DNA from: an uncultured Flavobacteriales bacterium | GTDB taxonomy: Bacteria > Bacteroidota > Bacteroidia > Flavobacteriales_D > Sanyastnellaceae | DNA: 51,381 nucleotides | Direction: 5' to 3' | NCBI GenBank assembly: GCA_938084585.1 | Contig: CALKFF010000022.1 | Coordinates: 1-51,381 of the forward strand | Notes under the pieces: model-generated | The model's database searches: none | What the model saw: the letters and a program-made list of their open reading frames with translations, nothing else | Told to the model about the DNA's origin: nothing | Shown here: one piece after another, positions 36,430 through 44,832 of the stretch | How positions within the stretch are numbered: the stretch's first letter is position 1 | How the letters are laid out: every line of letters starts with the position of its first letter | Translations under genes and position numbers: made by a program

Positions 36430-37662
36430 ATGGCGAGAACCCTCCGCATCCTGCAAATCTGCCACAAGCCGCCACGCCCGTCCGTGGATGGCGGTTGCTT
36501 GGCGATGGACAGCCTGACGCGTGGGCTTTTGGACATGGGGCACCAGGTGAAGGTGGTGTCCATCCACACGGACAAGCACCCCTTCCTGCCGGATCAAATT
36601 GAACTGGACTACTTGGCGCAAACCCAACTCGAAGTCGCCTACGCCGACACCGAGCTGAACGTCCGGGACGCCTTGTCTCACCTCGTCACCGGGGAGAGCT
36701 ACCACTTGTCCCGGTTTTTGGTGCCCGAAATGGAACGGACCGTGGAAGACGCGCTGCGCGCGCAGGTCTACGATGTTGTGCTCCTGGAGTCCCTGTTCAC
36801 CACGGCTTACATCCCGGCGATTCGCCGTTTGAGCGACGCCGACCTTGTGCTCCGGGCGCACAACGTGGAACACGCCTTGTGGGACGAGGTCGCGGCGGAC
36901 ATGACCTCCAGACCCAAACGCTGGCTCCTCAACCGGTTCAAGTCCAAGCTTGAATCGGAGGAAGTCAAGGTGCTTGCTGCGTTGGATGGCGTGGTGACCA
37001 TCACCCGCGACGACGCCGCGTGGTTTGAAGTGACCCTCCAAAACGTGCATCCCACGTCGAAGTGCCGCGTGGAGGTTGTGCCCTTCGGCATGGACGTGGA
37101 CGGCACGCCGCATGCCGCAATGAACGAAGCGCCCACACGGGCCTTGCACCTGGGCGCCATGGACTGGGCCCCCAACCACCAGGGCGTGTCGTGGTTTGTC
37201 CAAGACGTTTGGCCCTTGGTGCGTCAGGCCCTCCCGGAAGCGCAAGTGGCCCTGGCCGGCCGAAACATGGGCCCAGAATGGACTTCCGACGAAAACGCAG
37301 GGGTCCACGTGCTGGGCGAGGTGGACGACGCCGCCGCCACATACGACACCCCCAGCGTGGTGGTGGTGCCCCTTCACGCAGGCTCAGGCATGCGCATCAA
37401 GATCGCAGAAGCCTTGGCCGCCGGACGCCCCATCGTGACCACCACCAAAGGCATGACCGGCCTCCCCTTGGAACACGAGGAACACGTCATGGTGGCCGAC
37501 ACCCCAGAACACTTTGCAAAAGCGTTGGTCGAGTTGCTGTCCAACGGGGACAAGGCCACGGCCATGGGCCAACGCGGACGAGCTTGGGCCCAAGTCAACT
37601 TGCAGCACCGCGCTCGGGCAGAACGGTTGACCGCGTTCCTTGAAGAATTGGTGGCCTCGTGA
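36430..37662 (+). CDS. Glycosyltransferase (GT-B, GT4-like)
   Basis: A 410-residue GT-B protein. The acceptor half begins ILQICHKPPRPSVDGGC, with the glycine-rich loop, and LRAHNVEHALWDEVAA follows mid-way. The donor half has LHLGAMDWAPNHQGVSWF, VVVPLHAGSGMRIKIAEALAAG (the GT4 nucleotide-sugar E-x7-E-like region) and IVTTTKGMTGLPL. It likely adds a sugar to a surface glycan. It is coupled by a GTGA overlap to a second glycosyltransferase and follows an LPS-export permease. Confidence 0.88.
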   Translation: MARTLRILQICHKPPRPSVDGGCLAMDSLTRGLLDMGHQVKVVSIHTDKHPFLPDQIELDYLAQTQLEVAYADTELNVRDALSHLVTGESYHLSRFLVPEMERTVEDALRAQVYDVVLLESLFTTAYIPAIRRLSDADLVLRAHNVEHALWDEVAADMTSRPKRWLLNRFKSKLESEEVKVLAALDGVVTITRDDAAWFEVTLQNVHPTSKCRVEVVPFGMDVDGTPHAAMNEAPTRALHLGAMDWAPNHQGVSWFVQDVWPLVRQALPEAQVALAGRNMGPEWTSDENAGVHVLGEVDDAAATYDTPSVVVVPLHAGSGMRIKIAEALAAGRPIVTTTKGMTGLPLEHEEHVMVADTPEHFAKALVELLSNGDKATAMGQRGRAWAQVNLQHRARAERLTAFLEELVAS

Positions 37663-38849
37663 ACATCTTGGTCATCGCTTCCCGGGTTCCGTTCCCCCTT
37701 GAGAAGGGGGACAAGCTTCGGCTGTACCACCAACTGAAGCACCTGTCCTCCAAGCACACCCTGACGCTGTGCGCCCTTCAAGACCACCCGTTGACCGACG
37801 CGCAACTGGAGGCGCTCCGTCCGCTGGCCCAACACATCCACGTGCTCCGCACCCCACTTCTGAGGAAGCTCTGGCGCATGATGTGGGCCTGGACCTCCGA
37901 GTTGCCCTTCCAGGTGACTTGGTTCACCGACCGCAAGGCCAAACGCCAACTTGAACGCATCGTCGCGGACACCCAACCCGACTTGATCTACTGCCAACTT
38001 GTTCGGTGTGCGGAATACGTGAAGGACCTGCACTCCTACCCCAAGGTGTTGGATTACATGGATGCGTTCAGTGCGGGCATGCACCGCCGAAGCCATCAGG
38101 AACGAGGTCTTCTGGGGCTGTTCCGACAGGCCGTGATGCGGGCCGAGGGCACGCGTTTGGCCAGGCATGAATCGCGGACGTTTGACTATTTCGACGCCCA
38201 CACGATCATCTCCGAGAACGACCGGCTGCTGATCCCCCACCTGCACCGGGACACCATCCGAATCGTCCCCAACGGCGTGGACTTGGAGGCGTTCAGCGGC
38301 GCAGAGGGCACTGCCCCCGACGTGCCCACCCTGTTGTTCACAGGCAACATGTCGTACGCGCCCAACGTGGATGCGGCGCAGCATTTGGTCAAGGACATCC
38401 TGCCCCACATTCAAACGCGCCCGATTCGGGTGGTCCTTGCGGGCGCAGAACCCGCCCCAAGTGTGGCTGCCCTCGCCAGCGACGATGTGACGGTCACAGG
38501 ATGGGTGGACGACATTGCGGCCGAGTACACGCGGGCCACCCTGTTTGTGGCGCCACTTCGCTTGGGCACGGGGCTTCAGAACAAGGTGCTCGAAGCCATG
38601 GCCTCCGCCCTCCCCTGCGTCCTTTCACCCCACGCCTTCGCCCCCTTGGGCATGCCGGCCCACGGCCACGCCGAAATCTGCAACCAGCCTGAGGAATTTG
38701 CCGAAGGCATTGACAGGCTTTTGGCCCACCCTGAAGAAGCGCAAGGCATGGCGCAGATGGCGCAAGGCGCCGTGTCACGCAAATTCGCATGGACGACCCA
38801 TGGCGAGACGCTCGACCAAGTCCTTCAAGACGCCCTGTCCCCACATTGA
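37659..38849 (+). CDS. Glycosyltransferase, TIGR03087-like sugar transferase
   Basis: A 396-residue GT-B protein. The N-terminus ILVIASRVPFPLEKGDKLR resembles the TIGR03087 group of sugar transferases. RIVPNGVDLEAF, LFTGNMSYAPNVDAAQHLVK and FVAPLRLGTGLQNKVLEAMA form the donor-binding half. GTG 37659 overlaps the preceding stop by 4 bases. TIGR03087 is named from exosortase systems, but no exosortase is visible here; surface polysaccharide or LPS synthesis is the simpler reading. Confidence 0.86.
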   Translation: MNILVIASRVPFPLEKGDKLRLYHQLKHLSSKHTLTLCALQDHPLTDAQLEALRPLAQHIHVLRTPLLRKLWRMMWAWTSELPFQVTWFTDRKAKRQLERIVADTQPDLIYCQLVRCAEYVKDLHSYPKVLDYMDAFSAGMHRRSHQERGLLGLFRQAVMRAEGTRLARHESRTFDYFDAHTIISENDRLLIPHLHRDTIRIVPNGVDLEAFSGAEGTAPDVPTLLFTGNMSYAPNVDAAQHLVKDILPHIQTRPIRVVLAGAEPAPSVAALASDDVTVTGWVDDIAAEYTRATLFVAPLRLGTGLQNKVLEAMASALPCVLSPHAFAPLGMPAHGHAEICNQPEEFAEGIDRLLAHPEEAQGMAQMAQGAVSRKFAWTTHGETLDQVLQDALSPH

Positions 38850-38873
38850 CCCAACTTTCTCGACCTTAGTGAC

Positions 38874-39881
38874 ATGAAGAACCCTCCTGCCAGCCTCGCC
38901 CACCTCGACTTTGTCGCAGGCATCCCGTCGCTCGACTTGAGCCATTTCACCTCAGGCACACCTGCCCAGCGCAGCCAATTCGTCCAAGACCTGGGCGCCG
39001 CCTACCGGGAAGTGGGGTTCGTGGCCATTGGCGGCCACGGCATCCCGCAGGATGTGATTGACGGACTGTACAGCGAGGCTGAGGCGTTCTTTGCGCTGCC
39101 GGCGGAAACCAAGGCCCGGCATGAGCATCCCGAGCACAACAGGCAACGGGGGTTTGTCAGCTTCGGGACGGAGCATGCCAAGGACAGCGACGCGGCCGAC
39201 TTGAAAGAATTCTGGCAAGTCGGACAGTGCGATGTCCCGGAAGGCGCCGACATGAAGCACTACCCGCCGAACGCGGTTGTCGCCGAACGCCCTCAGTTGT
39301 CGGTCAAATCCGAGGCCTTGTACCGGAACATGGAAGCGGTTGGACGCGACGTGCTGAAAGCCATCGCCTTGCACTTGGAGCTGGAGGAGGACTATTTTGA
39401 GGCCTTCGTGCCCGGCGGCAACAGCATCTTGCGGTTGATCCATTACCCCCCCATCCTGAAGGAGCCCCAATCCAGCGTCCGGGCAGGCCAACATGAGGAC
39501 ATCAACCTCATCACCTTGTTGGTGGGCGCTTCTGCATCTGGATTGGAAGTGATGGACACTGCCGGAAACTGGACCCCAGTGACTGCACTGCCTAACCAAC
39601 TGGTGGTCAACGTGGGCGACATGCTTCAACGGCTCACCAACCAAGAGCTCAAGTCGACGACCCACCGTGTCGTCAACCCACCCAAAGAACTTTGGGGCAA
39701 GCCTCGTTTCAGCATGCCGTTCTTCTGCCACCCTGTGCCGCACATGAGTCTGGCCGCGTTAACGCAGTGCGTGCCCGCTGGTGAACAGCCGAAGGAAGCC
39801 CCCATCACCGCGGGGACTTACCTCGAGGAACGCCTCCGCGAAATCGGCCTCATCGGCGACGCTTCCTCTGAAAAAGAGTGA
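38874..39881 (+). CDS. Isopenicillin N synthase-like 2OG-Fe(II) oxygenase
   Basis: A 335-residue cytoplasmic dioxygenase. The N-terminal DIOX_N part shows EVGFVAIGGHGIPQDVIDGL. The catalytic jelly roll has RAGQHEDINLITLL (iron ligands His and Asp), VNVGDMLQRLTN, and STTHRVVNPP (third iron His), followed by RFSMPFF with the 2-oxoglutarate-binding Arg-x-Ser. The family oxidises diverse small molecules; the substrate cannot be inferred. It begins 24 bases after the glycosyltransferase stop. Confidence 0.9.
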   Translation: MKNPPASLAHLDFVAGIPSLDLSHFTSGTPAQRSQFVQDLGAAYREVGFVAIGGHGIPQDVIDGLYSEAEAFFALPAETKARHEHPEHNRQRGFVSFGTEHAKDSDAADLKEFWQVGQCDVPEGADMKHYPPNAVVAERPQLSVKSEALYRNMEAVGRDVLKAIALHLELEEDYFEAFVPGGNSILRLIHYPPILKEPQSSVRAGQHEDINLITLLVGASASGLEVMDTAGNWTPVTALPNQLVVNVGDMLQRLTNQELKSTTHRVVNPPKELWGKPRFSMPFFCHPVPHMSLAALTQCVPAGEQPKEAPITAGTYLEERLREIGLIGDASSEKE

Positions 39882-39954
39882 ATCCCGTAGGGCGTTCAGA
39901 TTTCTTGACAATTCTTGAGGAGAACATCGCGCTGACCCATTCGTTCTTTGGGTC

Positions 39955-41427
39955 ATGCAGTGGTCTTCCCTTCTTCAATGGTCTGCCGCAGGGGCGGCAT
40001 GTGGTTTGACGTTTGGCGCCATGTCTTGGGTGAAAAGCCCAAACCCCAGCCCAGCACCCACCGTGCACACCACGTCCCACACCTGGACGCCAAGCACTGG
40101 CGCCTTGTCACCTGAGGCCAGGCCTGCCACCGAGACCCCGCTCTCGGACGACGCATTTGTGTGCGCGGCGCAGGCCTCTGTGAACGCCGTGGTCCACGTT
40201 CAAACCGCCGCGGTCGTCCCCGCCCAGAGCAACCCTTGGCTGAGCATGCTGGGCATGGACCCAGGTCGTGTCGCGCAGGGGTCTGGCAGCGGGGTCATCC
40301 TGGACCGCCAAGGATGGATTGTCACGAACCACCACGTCATCGACGGGGCGCAGCGCATCCAAGTCGCCCTGTCCGACGGCTCCACCATGGAAGCCGAGTT
40401 GATTGGAAGCGACCCAAGCACGGATTTGGCCCTCCTTAAGACCACGCCCGCCAAGAACCTGCCCACGCTCAGCTTTGGCAATTCAGACGAAGTGAATGTC
40501 GGCGAGTGGGTGCTTGCGGTGGGCAACCCCTTGAATTTGACCTCGACCGTCACGGCAGGCATCGTCAGTGCCAAAGGGCGCAATCTCCGCTTGTTGGAGC
40601 CGGACGCCAGAAGGGACATCTACCCTGTGGAGAGCTTTTTGCAAACCGACGCCGCGGTGAATCCAGGGAACAGCGGTGGCGCATTGGTCAACCTCGAGGG
40701 CGAACTGATTGGCATCAACACGGCCATCGCTTCTCAAACAGGCAGCTACGCTGGATACTCGTTTGCGATTCCGTCCTCCATCGTCCGCAAGGTGGTGGAC
40801 GATTTGCGCGAGTACGGCCGCGTCCAACGGGCCTACCTCGGCATCCAAGTCGACCAACGCGACCCAGGCGTCCGTGTGGCAGGCGTGTTCCGCGGGAGTG
40901 GGGCCAACGCAGCTGGGCTGCAACCCGGTGACCGCATCGAAGCCATCGACGGCATCCCTGTGTCCACCTTCCCTGCCTTGCAGGAGCAGTTGTCCAAACA
41001 TCGCCCAGGCGCACGCATTGCCGTGCAACTCCGCCGAGACGGACGGCAACTCCAGAAAGAAGTGGAACTCCAAGGGCGAAACGCACTGGTGTCCACGCCC
41101 GACGATCCTCCAGCCACCCGCACCCCAGGTGAGGAAGATTTCCTTCCCAACTGGGGGGTCAGGCTGTCCCCAGCAACTGCCCAAGTCCAAGCGCGCTTGG
41201 ACGTCAGGGGTGGCCTGGTCGTCACCGACATGCGACCTGGCGAGTGGTTGGACGAGGGCATCCGCCGCGGGGCCGTGCTGTTGCGCGTGGACGGCCAACC
41301 GCTTGAGTCTGAGGAAGACTTGAACAAGGCCCTGGACAGGTCGAGGGAGGCCGGGCAACGCGGCGTCCTGCTGGAAGGCGTCCAGGCCAACGGCCAACAG
41401 TTCTACGCAGGGGTCCTGCTCCCCTGA
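39955..41427 (+). CDS. HtrA/DegP-type periplasmic serine protease
   Basis: A 490-residue trypsin-fold protease with an N-terminal export signal or anchor (SAAGAACGLTFGAMSWV). The catalytic triad is visible: H127 (TNHHVIDGA), D157 (STDLALLK) and S240 (NPGNSGGALV). Two PDZ domains follow (RAYLGIQVDQRDPGV, GLQPGDRIEAIDGIPV; then GVRLSPATAQVQARLDVRGG to the C-terminus). It degrades or refolds misfolded envelope proteins. GTTCTTTG ends 4 bases before the ATG, giving the same spacing as the leaderless-type genes, although its first two bases do not match TA. The 73-base gap upstream holds nothing else I can support. Confidence 0.94.
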   Translation: MQWSSLLQWSAAGAACGLTFGAMSWVKSPNPSPAPTVHTTSHTWTPSTGALSPEARPATETPLSDDAFVCAAQASVNAVVHVQTAAVVPAQSNPWLSMLGMDPGRVAQGSGSGVILDRQGWIVTNHHVIDGAQRIQVALSDGSTMEAELIGSDPSTDLALLKTTPAKNLPTLSFGNSDEVNVGEWVLAVGNPLNLTSTVTAGIVSAKGRNLRLLEPDARRDIYPVESFLQTDAAVNPGNSGGALVNLEGELIGINTAIASQTGSYAGYSFAIPSSIVRKVVDDLREYGRVQRAYLGIQVDQRDPGVRVAGVFRGSGANAAGLQPGDRIEAIDGIPVSTFPALQEQLSKHRPGARIAVQLRRDGRQLQKEVELQGRNALVSTPDDPPATRTPGEEDFLPNWGVRLSPATAQVQARLDVRGGLVVTDMRPGEWLDEGIRRGAVLLRVDGQPLESEEDLNKALDRSREAGQRGVLLEGVQANGQQFYAGVLLP

Positions 41428-41492
41428 GGTCACTCAGCCCCTCCACCCCCGCTCCGGTGCCCCGCGGTGCCCCGCACGTCCAAGCGTTGTGG

Positions 41493-41500
41493 TACCCTTG
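41493..41500 (+). promoter_or_regulatory. -7-like element (TACCCTTG), 4 nt before ATG 41505
   Basis: One base from TAnnTTTG, followed by TGGC and ATG. It supports the internal start at 41505 over 41457. Confidence 0.45.
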
Positions 41501-41504
41501 TGGC

Positions 41505-42098
41505 ATGCACATTCCACTCTTCCCTTTGCGCATGTTGCCTTTGCCCGGGGAATTTGTGGAACTCCACATTTTTGAACCACGCTACCAACGGCTGTTCAAC
41601 GAATTGGAAAACATGAAGCTGGTGGAATTTGGGATTCCCTGCGCCCACGAGGGCCAAATCCGGCGCACCGGGGCTGTCATGCGCCTTGTCAATGTGTCGC
41701 GACGCGAAGCCAACGGCCGACGAGACGTGACCGTCAAAGCCACAGGATTGTTTCGGCTGGAATCCTTCGACATGAGGGACGGCCAACTGGCCTATCCTCT
41801 GGGAGAAGCGGCTGACGTGTCGGACTGGAAAACGTGGACCTTGGACGAAGATTGTCGGGCGGTGCGCGACACGCTTGTGGGCCTGATGGTGGTCCACGGC
41901 CTGAACCCCAAACCCCTCGAGCAAGAGGGACTCATCGCGGTGTTGACCCACTTGGAGCGCGACCCCGTGCAGCGCGCTGAAATTCTGGAAGGTGCGAGCC
42001 TGGAAGAGATGCAGCTCCGCCTGAAACAACACCTCGAGTTGGCCGTGCAAATCCTGACGCAAAACCCCCAGGACGACGCCAACATTTTCGTGAATTGA
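41505..42098 (+). CDS. LON substrate-binding (N-terminal) domain protein
   Basis: A 197-residue stand-alone LON_substr_bdg protein. IPLFPLRMLPLPGEFVELHIFEPRYQRLF is the family start, and ARRTGAVMRLVNV-like and GLFRLESFDM strands follow. A helical tail (ILEGASLEEMQLRLKQHLE) ends it. There is no AAA+ or protease domain. Such proteins are common but poorly characterised; substrate or partner recognition is inferred from the Lon N-domain. Confidence 0.87.
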   Translation: MHIPLFPLRMLPLPGEFVELHIFEPRYQRLFNELENMKLVEFGIPCAHEGQIRRTGAVMRLVNVSRREANGRRDVTVKATGLFRLESFDMRDGQLAYPLGEAADVSDWKTWTLDEDCRAVRDTLVGLMVVHGLNPKPLEQEGLIAVLTHLERDPVQRAEILEGASLEEMQLRLKQHLELAVQILTQNPQDDANIFVN

Positions 42099-42103
42099 CC
42101 CTG

Positions 42104-42111
42104 TATCTTTG
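42104..42111 (+). promoter_or_regulatory. -7 element (TATCTTTG), 4 nt before ATG 42116
   Basis: Exact TAnnTTTG, then GGTC, then ATG. The same GGTC spacer precedes the HtrA gene start at 39955. Confidence 0.55.
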
Positions 42112-42115
42112 GGTC

Positions 42116-42925
42116 ATGAAGATCCAATCAAACTGGCCCGTGTTGGCCATGGCGGCAGCCCTGGGATTGTGGGCGTGCGGAGACGACCAAGGCCCCAATA
42201 CGCAAGACGCTAAAACGACTTCTTCTGCCGAGGTGTTTGGGGGCCCCACAGGCACCACCAACTTGCGTGTGCCTGACTTGGAATTTCACCCGGAACTCGA
42301 CCCCCTCAAAGTCACCACGGCCGGAGACAACTTGGTGACCTTCATGTCCAAGGACTCTTCAGACGTCGTCCTGGGCGACTTGTACAATTACTTCCACTTT
42401 TCCAACGTGGGCGAATGGGACGCCATGTTTGAGCACTTTCCCTCCCACCGCACGGAAGACACCGCCATGGTGCGCATGCAACGCGAGATGATGGACAAGT
42501 GGTTCCACAAAGGCCTGCGCAACCGCGCCGGTGGCGCACACATCCGCTACGTCAGCCCGTGGGTGGAGGAAGACGACCAGCGCGTCGCGTTGCTGGGGCT
42601 GGACCTCAACTACTTCCTCGATTTCTTCGAGAATTTCGAGGGCAACCCTGAGGGCATGCGCCTCTCGTTGCAAGACCAATACGGACGGGACGCCATCGAG
42701 TGGCACGAGTTTGACCAAATCGACGAAGGCGACACCGCCCTGATCCGGCAGTTTGAGGTGAACGCGGAGATCGTGATGTACGCGTTGAGCTCGCTCGACA
42801 GCCTCCACTGCACGTTCCTCCCGCCTCAGATCAGCAAGTCGCCCAAGCTCGCGGCCGAGATGATGGACAACGAGACCATGCTCACCCTGCTACGCCACAA
42901 GCGCGAGAACTACGACAAGAACTGA
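42116..42925 (+). CDS. Putative lipoprotein of unknown function
   Basis: A 269-residue protein with a lipoprotein signal (LGLWAC, lipobox Cys near residue 21). An acidic soluble body follows, rich in Asp and Glu and with many aromatic residues (LGDLYNYFHFSNVGEWDAMF, VEEDDQRVALLGLDLNYFLDFF). I recognise no domain. It starts the set of four genes leading to argS, with 13 bases to the next start, so it is probably in that operon. Envelope location is inferred from the signal. Confidence 0.72.
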   Translation: MKIQSNWPVLAMAAALGLWACGDDQGPNTQDAKTTSSAEVFGGPTGTTNLRVPDLEFHPELDPLKVTTAGDNLVTFMSKDSSDVVLGDLYNYFHFSNVGEWDAMFEHFPSHRTEDTAMVRMQREMMDKWFHKGLRNRAGGAHIRYVSPWVEEDDQRVALLGLDLNYFLDFFENFEGNPEGMRLSLQDQYGRDAIEWHEFDQIDEGDTALIRQFEVNAEIVMYALSSLDSLHCTFLPPQISKSPKLAAEMMDNETMLTLLRHKRENYDKN

Positions 42926-42938
42926 GCGTCAGGTCGCC

Positions 42939-43847
42939 ATGCAACTTCGCGCCACCAACGAATGGGCCACCTTGAAGAAGGTGGTTGTCGGCACCGCCCA
43001 ATCCATGGGAGGGACGCCCGCGTTGGAGGACGCCTACGACCCCAAGTCCAAGGAGCACATCGCAGCAGGCACCTTCCCGTCGGAAGGCGATTGTGTCCGT
43101 GATCTGGACGGCTTGGCCCACCTGTTGCAAGGCATGGACGTGGAGGTGGTGCGCCCCGAGGTGGTGCCCAACTTGAACCAAATCTTCGCCCGCGACGTGG
43201 GCATCGTGGTGGAAGACCGCCTGGTGGCCACCCGCATGATCGCGGACAGGGCGGACGAATGGCAAGGCGTCGCGCCGTTGCTTAACGACGTGCCTCCCTC
43301 CCACATCCTGCACCCGCCCAAGGGCGTGCGCGTGGAAGGCGGCGACGTGATGCCTCGTGACGGAGAGCTTTGGGTGGGCTACAGCGCGGCGGACGACTTT
43401 GAGGCGTTCACCACTTCGCGCACCAACGAAGCCGCCTTGGATTGGTTGTCGGACCAATTCCCGGACTGGAACGTTCGGGGATTCCAATTGCAGAAGTCCG
43501 ACACAGATCCCAAGGCAAACGCCCTTCACTTGGACTGCTGCTTGAGCACGTTGGCCGGTGGACACGCCGTCTTTCACCCTGAAGGACTGAAATTGGCGGA
43601 AGACGTGGCTTTCGTGCGCGACACCTTCCAAGGTCACGTCCTGGAAGTGGGCGCCGAAGAGATGTACCACATGCAATGCAACTTGATTTCCGTGACGCCA
43701 GAAGATGTGGTTTCCTGCCCTCCTTTTGACGCGGTGAACCACCAACTGGAAGCATGGGGGTACCGCGTGCACACCACCCCCCTTCAGGAAGTGGCGAAAA
43801 TGGAAGGCCTCCTGCGCTGCGTCACCATGCCTTTGCACCGGGATTGA
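42939..43847 (+). CDS. Amidinotransferase/arginine-deiminase-superfamily (pentein) hydrolase
   Basis: A 302-residue pentein-fold protein. Catalytic features are visible in order: FARD (83-86), EGGD (133-136), H197 with D199 (ALHLDCC), and the nucleophile C294 (GLLRCVTMP). This set is shared by glycine amidinotransferase, arginine deiminase and dimethylarginine dimethylaminohydrolase. It acts on a guanidino compound, most likely arginine or a relative, through a Cys amidino intermediate. It is followed after 22 bases by a second pentein (ctlX-like) and then argS. The exact substrate is unresolved. Confidence 0.87.
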   Translation: MQLRATNEWATLKKVVVGTAQSMGGTPALEDAYDPKSKEHIAAGTFPSEGDCVRDLDGLAHLLQGMDVEVVRPEVVPNLNQIFARDVGIVVEDRLVATRMIADRADEWQGVAPLLNDVPPSHILHPPKGVRVEGGDVMPRDGELWVGYSAADDFEAFTTSRTNEAALDWLSDQFPDWNVRGFQLQKSDTDPKANALHLDCCLSTLAGGHAVFHPEGLKLAEDVAFVRDTFQGHVLEVGAEEMYHMQCNLISVTPEDVVSCPPFDAVNHQLEAWGYRVHTTPLQEVAKMEGLLRCVTMPLHRD

Positions 43848-43869
43848 ACCTTTGAACCTACCCCTTGAC

Positions 43870-44832
43870 ATGAGCCACCCTGCCCAAAGCACCTGCCACA
43901 TTCTGATGGTTCGGCCTGCGACGTTCCGCAAAAACGAGGAAACCGCCGGCAACAACCACTACCAACAGGACGCCCAAATCGACGACGTGCACCAAGCCGC
44001 CCTCGACGAATTCGACGGCATGGTGGACGACTTGCGCGGACGCGGCGTGAACGTCATGGTGGTGGAGGACGACCCCACGACGGACACGCCAGACGCGCTG
44101 TTCCCCAACAACTGGGTGTCGTTCCACGCCGACGGCCGTGTGGGGTTGTACCCCATGTTTGCGCCCAACCGTCGGTTGGAGCGGCGCGAAGACATCCTAC
44201 ACGATTTGGTCCACGTGAATGGATTTGACATGGATGAAATCGTGGACTTCACCGAATTCGAGGGGCACAACGCGTTTCTCGAGGGCACGGGGAGCATGGT
44301 CCTGGACCGGGTGCACGGCAAAGCCTACGCCGCCTTGAGCCCACGCACCGACCGCGACGCCTTCGCCCATTGGTGCGAGTCGATGGACCTGGAGGGCGTG
44401 ATTTTCGAGGCCAACCAAACGGTCGATGAGGCGCGCATGCCCATCTACCACACCAACGTGATGATGGCGGTGGGCACCGGCTGGGCGGCCGTGTGCCTCG
44501 ACTCCATCGACCACCCCGACGACCGTGCGCTGGTGCTTGAATCCCTTAAAGAGGATGGCCTGACCGTCGTCGACCTCACCGAAGACCAAATCAACCGCTT
44601 CGCCGGCAACATGCTCGAAGTGGCCACCGACCAAGGCGACAAACTCATCGTGATGAGTTCCCGTGCCCACGACGCACTGACCGACGACCAGCAGGCCACG
44701 CTTGGGAAGTTTGGCACCCTGGTCCACAACGACTTGCATCACATCGAAACCTGCGGCGGCGGTTCTGCCCGCTGCATGATGGCGGAAGTCCATCTCCCCC
44801 GCCCTGCCCTAACCAACGACGCACACGCATGA
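43870..44832 (+). CDS. ctlX: CtlX-type citrulline-utilisation hydrolase (amidinotransferase fold)
   Basis: A 320-residue pentein-fold protein of the CtlX group. FPNNWVSFH (78-86) is the substrate-guanidino Asn/Asp region, LEGTGSMV (137-144) and H194 (YHTNVMM) follow, and ETCGGGSARC (292-302) carries the nucleophilic Cys near the C-terminus. CtlX has been linked to citrulline or arginine use in Flavobacteria. ATG 43870 is preferred to a TTG at 43852. Its stop overlaps argS as ATGA, giving strong coupling to arginine activation. Confidence 0.87.
   Translation: MSHPAQSTCHILMVRPATFRKNEETAGNNHYQQDAQIDDVHQAALDEFDGMVDDLRGRGVNVMVVEDDPTTDTPDALFPNNWVSFHADGRVGLYPMFAPNRRLERREDILHDLVHVNGFDMDEIVDFTEFEGHNAFLEGTGSMVLDRVHGKAYAALSPRTDRDAFAHWCESMDLEGVIFEANQTVDEARMPIYHTNVMMAVGTGWAAVCLDSIDHPDDRALVLESLKEDGLTVVDLTEDQINRFAGNMLEVATDQGDKLIVMSSRAHDALTDDQQATLGKFGTLVHNDLHHIETCGGGSARCMMAEVHLPRPALTNDAHA

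Noticed and set aside
39905-39910. TTGACA before the HtrA gene, as a sigma70 -35 box.
   Set aside because: There is no TATAAT at a suitable distance, and all other promoters here fit the Bacteroidota TTTG/TAnnTTTG pattern.
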